From Candidatus Omnitrophota bacterium (lineage in GTDB: Bacteria > Omnitrophota > Gorgyraeia > Velamenicoccales > JABMQK01), in contig JAQTPJ010000069.1 in assembly GCA_028712915.1 (NCBI GenBank), positions 1 through 5,592 on the forward strand: a stretch of 5,592 nucleotides of DNA, read 5' to 3'. Positions 1-5,210 of the stretch are shown one piece after another. The position numbers were made by a program, and so were the translations under genes. The number at the start of each line of letters is the position of its first letter. Position 1 is the stretch's first letter. Below the pieces are notes generated by a model, which did no database searches, had not been told where the DNA came from, and worked only from the letters and a program-made list of their open reading frames with translations.

Positions 1-3000
1 AACGCGCGTGTATCTTCTCATCTGCAAGATGATTCAGCTTCATCATATATATGTAACCTACAGTCACACTTTGATCAAAGGATAGACCCGTATAACCGTC
101 ATAGAGGGTAACCTTACCATTTTCAGGCAACCCTGATTTTTTTAACAGTTCTTTTATTTCCGCTTCTGTGGCTCCGTCAAAAATCGGGCTAGCCACTGTT
201 AGTCCTAAAACTTTTGCAGCCCAGCCAAGGTGCGTCTCAAGTATCTGCCCCACATTCATTCTGGAAGGAACGCCCAGAGGATTTAAAACCAATTCTACAG
301 GTGTGCCGTCTTCTAAGAAAGGCATGTCTTCTTCGGGAAGAATCTTGGCGATGACACCTTTGTTGCCGTGTCTACCGGCCATCTTATCACCGACTGATAA
401 CTTCCTTTTTGTAGCAACATAAACCACGACTCTCTTTAATACTCCCGGAGGCAATTCGTCGCCCCTCTTCACCTTTTCTATCTCCTGCTCTTGTTCAGTA
501 ACAAGCTCTTTAATCTGAGCGTCAAAAAAGTCGCTAATCAACATGGCTTCTTCATTGCCATTTAAATCTATTTTTTCCACTTTGCTCTTAGAAACGCCTA
601 GGACCTTAGCCAGTTTTACCACTTTTTCTTTCTCAATAATCTCTATCTCGCTACGATAATATTCCTTAATATTACGAATAGCTGCAAATTCCTTCTTTTT
701 ATCCTCTTTTGATTTTCTGCCGCGTTCTTTTCTCTGGAATGCTTCTATATTTATAACTACGCCTTCAATACCCGGAGGAACAACCAGCGATGTATCCCTT
801 ACATCGCCTGCCTTTTCGCCAAATATTGCCCTAAGCAACCTTTCTTCCGGAGAGAGCTCTGATTCGGTCTTAGGGGTAACTTTCCCCACCAATACATCAC
901 CCGGCTCTACTTCTGCGCCAATACGAATAATTCCCTCTTCATCTAAATTAGAGAGTGCTTCCTCAGAAACATTGGGGATATCTCTTGTAATCTCTTCGTT
1001 GCCTAAACGCGTCTCCCTTGCCTCTAATTCAAATTTCTCCACATGTATAGAGGTATATGCATCTTCTTTCAGAACCTTTTCGCTTATAAGTATGGCATCT
1101 TCAAAATTAAACCCGCGCCAAGGCATAAAAGCCACCAATAAGTTTCTTCCCAGCGCCAATTCCCCGCCTTTAGTTGCCATACCATCGGCAATTACAGCGC
1201 CCGCCTTAACCTTCTGCCCAAGTTTCACGATAGGCTTCTGATTAATGCAGGTATCTGCGTTTGAACGCCTAAACTTCTTTAAATTATATTCTTTATCTCC
1301 GATAGTGATGGAGCGGCCGTCTACTTTTGTAACTGTGCCGTCTTTTTCAGCGAGAACCACAGTGCCTGAATCCACGGCAACTTTACCTTCCATTTCAGTG
1401 CCCACCAAAGGGGCTTCCGTATTCATTAAAGGAACAGCCTGCCTCTGCATGTTAGAACCCATTAAAGCCCTATTGGCGTCATCATGTTCAAGAAAAGGAA
1501 TCAGAGATGCCGCTACGGAAACTAACTGCTTAGGAGAAACATCCATATAATCTATTTTTTGCGGGGAAACTTTGGGGAAATCGCCTTTGTGGCGGCAGAG
1601 AACTTCTTTCTCTCTGAAATGACCTTCATCGGTTATAGAGGCATTTGCCTGGGCGATAATCTTATTCTCTTCGACATCAGCGGATAAATATTCAATCCTA
1701 TTAGTTACCTTGCCGTTGTTAACCACTCTATAGGGGGTTTCCAAATAACCTAAATTGTTGACGCGCACATATGTAGTGAGTGAAGAAATCAAACCGATAT
1801 TAGGGCCTTCAGGCGTTTCTACAGGGCATATACGGCCGTAATGCGATTGGTGGATATCCCTTACCTCAAATCCCGCTCTTTCCCTGGATAAACCTCCGGG
1901 ACCTAAAGCGCTCAACCTTCTCTTGTGGGTAAGTTCGGCTAAAGGATTTACCTGATCCATAAACTGCGATAACTGCGAACGCATAAAGAAATCGCGTATC
2001 TGCGTAGAGAATAATTTCGAATTTATTAAATGATATATCATTACAGAATCAACATCTGAAAGTATGGCCAACCTCTCGCGGATGGAACGCTCTAATTTTG
2101 CTAAACCTATACGCGCCTGATTCTGCACCAGCTCGCCGATTGTCTTTATCCTTCTATTACCTAAATGGTCTATGTCGTCTATCTGACCTTCTCCCATCCT
2201 AAGCCTTATAAGGTATTTAATAACCTCTATAGCCGTCCTGGAATCGAGTATTCTGTTTTCAAGCGGTAAATCCATATTCAATTTGCGATTAAGGATAAAT
2301 CTTCCGGCGCGGCTCAAATCATACCTTTTCGGATCGGAAAATAACCTATGGAATAATGATTCCGCCGCCTCTTCAGTAACGGGCTCAGTAGGGCGCATCT
2401 TCCTATATAAATCTATCAACGCTTCTGATTTATTCTTGGTAAAATCTTTCTTGATGGTATTCAATATTTCCGGGATTTCGCCGCCGAATGCCTTAAAGAT
2501 ATCTTCGTCGGAGGAAAATCCCATAATACGTAAAAGCTGGGTGGCCGGGAAACTTCGCCTTCTGTCTACATAGGCTAATATTGTTTCAGAAAGGTCGTAT
2601 TTGAATTCAAGCCAAGCACCCCTATAAGGAATGATGCGGCCGTAGAATATCTTTTTGCCTGTAGGATGCATTTCTTCCTCAAAAGAAACTCCGGGAGACC
2701 TCTGCAGCTGCGTTACTATCACGCGCTCATCGCCGTTTATGATAAAACTGGCGGTGGATGTCATCAAAGGAATCTCGCCAAAGTACACTTCCTGAACTTT
2801 TATATCAACAGGGGTAACTAATCTTAGGTTCATTCTCAAGGGAGCAGCATAAGTCATATCCCTGCGCTTGCACTCCTCTTCGGAGTATTTCGGCTTTCCC
2901 AGGGTATAACTTACAAATTCCAGGCGGAATTTCTTGTCAAAACTCTCTATAGGAAAAACTTCCTGGAACACTTCCTGTAGACCGGTATTACTCTTATCTT

Positions 3001-3115
3001 TTGCCGAGACATCCTGCTGAAGAAACTCATTATAAGAATCTATCTGGGTCTGTAAAAAATGAGGAAGATCAAATACCTCTTTCAATCTAGAAAAACTCTT
3101 TCTCTTGTTCGCCAT
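1..3115 (-). CDS. rpoB: DNA-directed RNA polymerase subunit beta, N-terminal 1038 codons (3' end outside window)
   Basis: This is the beta subunit of core RNA polymerase, forming one pincer and part of the active centre. I read it as one uninterrupted frame from the ATG at 3113-3115 (MANKRKSFSR) to the left edge, where it ends at KIHAR (residue 1038). About 100 C-terminal residues, normally [21 protein letters not shown]-like onward, lie outside. Landmarks: ERVIVTQLQRSPGV, where Q136 matches E. coli Q148; MRPTEPVTEEAAESL; GQIDDIDHLGNRR; the rifampicin region from S380-Q381 to G405; HYGRICPVETPEGPNIGLI; NFEDA with E672-D673 matching E813-D814; and GDKMAGRHGNKG with K911 and K919 matching the nucleotide-binding K1065 and K1073. 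An insert at 793-884 matches betai9, while betai4 and betai11 are missing. Its Shine-Dalgarno sequence is AGGAGA, 9 nt upstream. Expected full length is about 1140-1150 residues. rpoC is expected downstream. Confidence 0.98.
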   Translation of the reverse strand, partial: MANKRKSFSRLKEVFDLPHFLQTQIDSYNEFLQQDVSAKDKSNTGLQEVFQEVFPIESFDKKFRLEFVSYTLGKPKYSEEECKRRDMTYAAPLRMNLRLVTPVDIKVQEVYFGEIPLMTSTASFIINGDERVIVTQLQRSPGVSFEEEMHPTGKKIFYGRIIPYRGAWLEFKYDLSETILAYVDRRRSFPATQLLRIMGFSSDEDIFKAFGGEIPEILNTIKKDFTKNKSEALIDLYRKMRPTEPVTEEAAESLFHRLFSDPKRYDLSRAGRFILNRKLNMDLPLENRILDSRTAIEVIKYLIRLRMGEGQIDDIDHLGNRRIKTIGELVQNQARIGLAKLERSIRERLAILSDVDSVMIYHLINSKLFSTQIRDFFMRSQLSQFMDQVNPLAELTHKRRLSALGPGGLSRERAGFEVRDIHQSHYGRICPVETPEGPNIGLISSLTTYVRVNNLGYLETPYRVVNNGKVTNRIEYLSADVEENKIIAQANASITDEGHFREKEVLCRHKGDFPKVSPQKIDYMDVSPKQLVSVAASLIPFLEHDDANRALMGSNMQRQAVPLMNTEAPLVGTEMEGKVAVDSGTVVLAEKDGTVTKVDGRSITIGDKEYNLKKFRRSNADTCINQKPIVKLGQKVKAGAVIADGMATKGGELALGRNLLVAFMPWRGFNFEDAILISEKVLKEDAYTSIHVEKFELEARETRLGNEEITRDIPNVSEEALSNLDEEGIIRIGAEVEPGDVLVGKVTPKTESELSPEERLLRAIFGEKAGDVRDTSLVVPPGIEGVVINIEAFQRKERGRKSKEDKKKEFAAIRNIKEYYRSEIEIIEKEKVVKLAKVLGVSKSKVEKIDLNGNEEAMLISDFFDAQIKELVTEQEQEIEKVKRGDELPPGVLKRVVVYVATKRKLSVGDKMAGRHGNKGVIAKILPEEDMPFLEDGTPVELVLNPLGVPSRMNVGQILETHLGWAAKVLGLTVASPIFDGATEAEIKELLKKSGLPENGKVTLYDGYTGLSFDQSVTVGYIYMMKLNHLADEKIHAR
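464..739 (-). other. rpoB: betai9-type lineage-specific insert in RpoB
   Basis: Residues about 793-884 lie between the conserved VPPGIEGVVINIEAF strand and GDELPPGVLK. The segment is highly charged (runs of K, R and E; EIEIIEKEK; KELVTEQEQEIEKVKR), consistent with helical coiled-coil arms around a small middle section (LAKVLGVSKSKVEKIDLNG). Position and size (about 92 residues, against roughly 105 in E. coli by my recollection) match the betai9 insertion found in several Gram-negative groups. The assignment is by position and composition; sequence identity to E. coli betai9 is low. Confidence 0.75.
1898..1984 (-). other. rpoB: Rifampicin-resistance-determining region of RpoB (cluster I)
   Basis: These codons encode residues 378-406, aligned by eye to E. 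coli 507-535 with an offset of 129. Main rifampicin contacts are unchanged: Q381 (Q510), L382 (L511), Q384 (Q513), F385 (F514), D387 (D516), H397 (H526), R400 (R529), S402 (S531) and L404 (L533). Differences from E. coli are M378 for G507, R379 for S508, V389 for N518, A393 for S522, L395 for I524 and L401 for I530. None is a classic high-level resistance change, so I infer a rifamycin-sensitive polymerase. Confidence 0.85.
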
Positions 3116-3124
3116 TTACAATTA

Positions 3125-3130
3125 TCTCCT
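3125..3130 (-). promoter_or_regulatory. Ribosome binding site of rpoB
   Basis: AGGAGA lies 9 nt upstream of the ATG at 3113-3115 and fixes the start giving MANKRKSF. The surrounding 41-nt rplL-rpoB spacer is otherwise AT-rich and holds no terminator or promoter that I can recognise. Confidence 0.85.
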
Positions 3131-3156
3131 GAGGATTAATTCAAGACAATAAAAGA

Positions 3157-3537
3157 CTACTTCAATTCAACGGTTGCGCCTGTTGCTTCCAGCTTCTTCT
3201 TCATCTCTTCGGCTTCTTCCTTGGGAAGATTTTCCTTAACAGGCTTTGGAGCGGAATCAACTAAATCTTTGGCTTCTTTAAGGCCAAGGCTTGTCAAAGC
3301 CCTGACTTCCTTGATAACCTGTATCTTGTTCGCGCCTACGCTAGTCAAAACCACAGTAAAGACGCTCTTCTCCTCTTTTTCAGCCGCTGCGCCCTGTCCT
3401 TGTCCGCCCTGAGGCATTGCCATAACTGGGGCCTGCGCAGAGACGCCAAACTTTGTCTCTATCGCTTTAACCAATTCACAAAGCTCTAAGACTGACATTG
3501 TTTCTATTTCTTTAATGATGTCCTCTGTCTTTGCCAT
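3157..3537 (-). CDS. rplL: 50S ribosomal protein L7/L12
   Basis: L7/L12 is the only multicopy ribosomal protein. Dimers attach to L10 through the N-terminal domain, and the mobile C-terminal domain recruits EF-Tu, EF-G, IF2 and RF3 and stimulates GTP hydrolysis. The length of 126 residues is normal. The N-terminal dimerisation domain is about residues 1-32 ([16 protein letters not shown]). The flexible hinge is about 37-57 and is unusually Gly/Gln-rich (PQGGQGQG at 42-49) rather than the common Ala/Pro/Val type. The C-terminal domain runs from about 58 to 126 with [12 protein letters not shown] and [14 protein letters not shown], the factor-binding helices. The start is ATG with the strongest Shine-Dalgarno sequence in the window (GGGAGG), and the stop is TAG at 3157-3159. 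It lies 25 nt after rplJ and 41 nt before rpoB, with no terminator or attenuator hairpin between. Confidence 0.98.
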   Translation of the reverse strand: MAKTEDIIKEIETMSVLELCELVKAIETKFGVSAQAPVMAMPQGGQGQGAAAEKEEKSVFTVVLTSVGANKIQVIKEVRALTSLGLKEAKDLVDSAPKPVKENLPKEEAEEMKKKLEATGATVELK

Positions 3538-3545
3538 TTTTCCAA

Positions 3546-3551
3546 CCTCCC
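3546..3551 (-). promoter_or_regulatory. Strong ribosome binding site of rplL
   Basis: GGGAGG, extending to GGGAGGT, lies 8 nt before the rplL ATG in the 25-nt rplJ-rplL gap. It is the longest contiguous match to the anti-Shine-Dalgarno sequence among the five visible starts. This fits the need for several L12 copies per ribosome. Confidence 0.88.
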
Positions 3552-3562
3552 TTTACAATAAA

Positions 3563-4093
3563 TTATTTTTCTTTTTTTTCACTGACAGCTTTTAAAGCGT
3601 ATGCTATTTTTGATACGACCTGATTCAGGCTCATGGCTAACTTAGAAACCGGCGCGTTGAAAGCAACTACTATCTGTTGATAAAGAACCTGTATTGAGGT
3701 AATACTCGATAATACCTTGAAATCCTGAGGGTTTATGACTTTCTCGTTAAGATATCCACCTCTTAATACGGCTGTTTCGTGTGTCTTGACGAAATCCGTA
3801 AGCACCTTGGAAGCGCCTAAGGGATCATCCTTGACAAAAATTAAAGCTGTGGGGCCATCGATAAAATCCAAGACATCCTTACCTTTATTTATAGACTTCA
3901 AGGCTAAACCGATAAAACTATTCTTGGTAACAAGCATTTTGGCGTTAACGCCCTTTAGGTTCCTGCGCAGCTGGGTTAAGTCAGCGGAGGTAACTCCCGT
4001 ATACTTAAAAAGGAATAAACCCTCATTAATTTCTAAGTCATCCTTTAACTGCTTATCGGTTAATTGTTTGAATATGTCGCCTATCTTCTTCAT
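3563..4093 (-). CDS. rplJ: 50S ribosomal protein L10 (stalk base, L12 anchor)
   Basis: L10 anchors L12 dimers to the ribosome: its N-terminal globular domain binds 23S rRNA with L11, and its long C-terminal helix carries the L12 dimers. The 176 residues are 11 more than E. coli L10 (165). Family features are VTSADLTQLRRNLKG (34-48), the KMLVTKNS segment (52-59), GPTALIFVKDDP (80-91) and a GG-Y-L motif (112-115). The C-terminal helix (about 133-174) contains an 11-residue tandem repeat, VSKLAMSLNQV then VSKIAYALKAV (149-170), which accounts for the extra length and suggests three L12-dimer sites rather than two. The ATG overlaps the rplA TGA. The stop is TAA, preceded by an A-rich SEKKEK tail with an eight-A run. 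E. coli and Bacillus carry a long L10-binding leader before this gene; here it is absent. The protein is fairly divergent, but context and fold motifs make the call firm. Confidence 0.96.
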   Translation of the reverse strand: MKKIGDIFKQLTDKQLKDDLEINEGLFLFKYTGVTSADLTQLRRNLKGVNAKMLVTKNSFIGLALKSINKGKDVLDFIDGPTALIFVKDDPLGASKVLTDFVKTHETAVLRGGYLNEKVINPQDFKVLSSITSIQVLYQQIVVAFNAPVSKLAMSLNQVVSKIAYALKAVSEKKEK

Positions 4094-4770
4094 GCTGCCA
4101 CCTTAAAACCAGGGCTCATAGTTGTGGATAAAGATACGGAATTTATCAAATTGCCTTTTATGGATGCTGGTTTATTAGCCTTTACCGCCGCTAAAAGCGT
4201 CTTTATATTTTCTGCGAGTTTATTGGCGTCAAACGAAACTTTGCCTATTGCAAGATGGATACCGCCCTGCTTATCGGTTTTAAATTCAACCTTACCCGCC
4301 TTGAGTTCTTTTACGGCTTGGGCTATATTATTTGTTACTGTTCCTGTCTTTGGACTGGGCATCAAACCTTTTGGGCCTAAAACTTTGCCCAGCTTGCTTA
4401 AATCTCTCATCATTTCAGGGGTGGATACCGCAACATCAAAATCTAACCAGCCGCCGTTTACCTTATCAATAAGTTCCTGTCCGCCTATAAAATCAGCTCC
4501 TGATTCTTTGGCTTCTTTTTCCGCTTCGCCCCTACAGAACACAGCTATCTTTTTTTTCTTACCGGTTCCATGAGGGAGGACTACGGTGCCCCTCAATAAC
4601 TGATCGGACTTTTTAGAATCGATATTTAGCTGGATAGCCAAATCAACAGACTGGTCAAACTTTAACTGCGGCATACCCTTGAGAAGAGAAATTGCTTCTT
4701 CTATACCGTAAGTCTTGTTTGAATCCACTATCTTTACTGCTTCTTTATATTTTTTACTGCGGCTCTTCAT
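4090..4770 (-). CDS. rplA: 50S ribosomal protein L1
   Basis: L1 forms the mobile stalk near the ribosomal E site, helps release deacylated tRNA, and in many bacteria represses its own operon by binding an mRNA mimic of its 23S rRNA site. The 226 residues are close to the usual ~230. Conserved segments are GTVVLPHGTGK (61-71), the L1 signature region with LGKVLGPKGLMPSPKTGTV (127-145), and the C-terminal SLSTTMSPGFKV (213-224), where most family members have G rather than S before PG. Residues 71-74 are four consecutive lysines encoded by a run of eight A containing an in-phase A AAA AAG slippery heptamer (see findings). The start ATG overlaps the rplK stop and the TGA stop overlaps the rplJ ATG, both as ATGA. 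This suggests translational coupling on both sides. Identification is secure. Confidence 0.98.
   Translation of the reverse strand: MKSRSKKYKEAVKIVDSNKTYGIEEAISLLKGMPQLKFDQSVDLAIQLNIDSKKSDQLLRGTVVLPHGTGKKKKIAVFCRGEAEKEAKESGADFIGGQELIDKVNGGWLDFDVAVSTPEMMRDLSKLGKVLGPKGLMPSPKTGTVTNNIAQAVKELKAGKVEFKTDKQGGIHLAIGKVSFDANKLAENIKTLLAAVKANKPASIKGNLINSVSLSTTMSPGFKVAA
4098..4104 (-). promoter_or_regulatory. Ribosome binding site of rplJ inside rplA
   Basis: AAGGTGG lies 4 nt before the rplJ ATG, or 7 nt counting from its AAGG half. It sits within the last codons of rplA. With the ATGA stop-start overlap it supports coupled translation of L1 and L10. Confidence 0.7.
4549..4555 (-). other. In-phase A AAA AAG slippery heptamer in rplA
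   Basis: Within an eight-A run (plus-strand T at 4550-4557) encoding K71-K74, the heptamer A AAA AAG is in the X XXY YYZ phase required for -1 frameshifting, the same motif as in E. coli dnaX. A -1 shift after K74 would add five codons and stop at TAG (4532-4534). I see no clear stimulatory hairpin, so function is unproven. Confidence 0.4.
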
Positions 4771-5195
4771 TCTTCTACAACCTCAACACCCATACTTCTC
4801 GCTGTGCCCATTACTGTTTTCTCTGCAACAGCTTCGTCGACGGTATTTAAATCCTGCATTTTCTGCTTTACAATTTCCCTTACTTGCTTTTTGGTTATAG
4901 TGGCGATTTTTTCTTTTCCCGCTGTTCCGGACGCCTTGGCTAAATTACAGGCCCTCTTGATTAAAACAGATGTGGGCGGGCTCTTAATAATAAAATCAAA
5001 TTTTTTGTCATCGTAAACGCTTATGACTACGGGCAGTGTTAATCCCTCCCTGCCCTTTGTCTGCTCATTGAAGCTCTTGCAAAACTGCATTATGTTGACG
5101 CCGTGCTGGCCTAAAGCCGGGCCAACAGGCGGGGCGGGATTTGCCTGCCCTGCTGAAACGTAAAGCCTGATCTGTACAACTACCTTCTTTGCCAT
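4767..5195 (-). CDS. rplK: 50S ribosomal protein L11
   Basis: L11 binds the GTPase-associated region of 23S rRNA at the base of the L12 stalk. It is the site of thiostrepton action and is needed for RelA activation. The 142 residues equal the usual family length. The N-terminal domain has the proline-rich AGQANPAPPVGPALGQHGVN stretch (residues 15-34), including the prolines that line the thiostrepton site. The C-terminal rRNA-binding domain ends with the typical GTARSMGV (130-137). The ATG start gives the canonical MAKKV N-terminus and has an AGAGG 10 nt upstream that overlaps the nusG stop. The TGA stop overlaps the rplA ATG as ATGA, so translation is probably coupled. In E. coli this gene has its own promoter and an L1-binding leader; here the 14-nt gap to nusG leaves no room for either. 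Nothing in the protein looks unusual. Confidence 0.98.
   Translation of the reverse strand: MAKKVVVQIRLYVSAGQANPAPPVGPALGQHGVNIMQFCKSFNEQTKGREGLTLPVVISVYDDKKFDFIIKSPPTSVLIKRACNLAKASGTAGKEKIATITKKQVREIVKQKMQDLNTVDEAVAEKTVMGTARSMGVEVVEE
4781..4784 (-). promoter_or_regulatory. Weak ribosome binding site of rplA inside rplK
   Basis: GAGG lies 10 nt before the rplA ATG, within the final rplK codons. The match is short, so initiation probably depends largely on ribosomes finishing rplK at the ATGA overlap. Confidence 0.55.
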
Positions 5196-5205
5196 ATCCT
5201 GCTAA

Positions 5206-5210
5206 CCTCT
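5206..5210 (-). promoter_or_regulatory. Ribosome binding site of rplK overlapping the nusG stop
   Basis: AGAGG lies 10 nt upstream of the rplK ATG and shares one base with the nusG TAA. A closer AGGA at 5197-5200 is only about 1-2 nt from the ATG and is too near to serve as the main site. Confidence 0.6.

Noticed and set aside
168..2573. Several plus-strand open frames of 84-101 codons opposite rpoB
   Set aside because: They are all antisense to the continuous conserved RpoB frame; their composition is what reverse-complemented coding sequence gives by chance.
1..3115. Possible frameshift or truncation of rpoB, as no closed frame covers it
   Set aside because: Landmarks at residues 136, 378, 673, 912 and 1038 all fall in the same frame from the ATG at 3115. 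The gene is open only because its stop lies beyond the left edge.
3561..3579. Plus-strand T-rich stretch at the rplJ end as a terminator
   Set aside because: On the transcribed strand it is A-rich and encodes the SEKKEK tail. No preceding hairpin exists, and rplL follows within 25 nt.
3735..4106. 123-codon open frame on the plus strand opposite rplJ
   Set aside because: It is antisense to L10 with no recognisable protein and no intergenic space for its own signals.
4550..4557. Plus-strand T-run as a possible intrinsic terminator
   Set aside because: It encodes lysines of L1 on the minus strand, no stable GC-rich hairpin precedes it on the plus strand, and no plus-strand gene ends there.
4064..4573. 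169-codon open frame on the plus strand opposite rplA and the rplJ start
   Set aside because: It lies wholly antisense to clearly conserved L1 and L10 coding sequence, its product resembles no family I know, and it has no independent ribosome binding site. It is a shadow frame.
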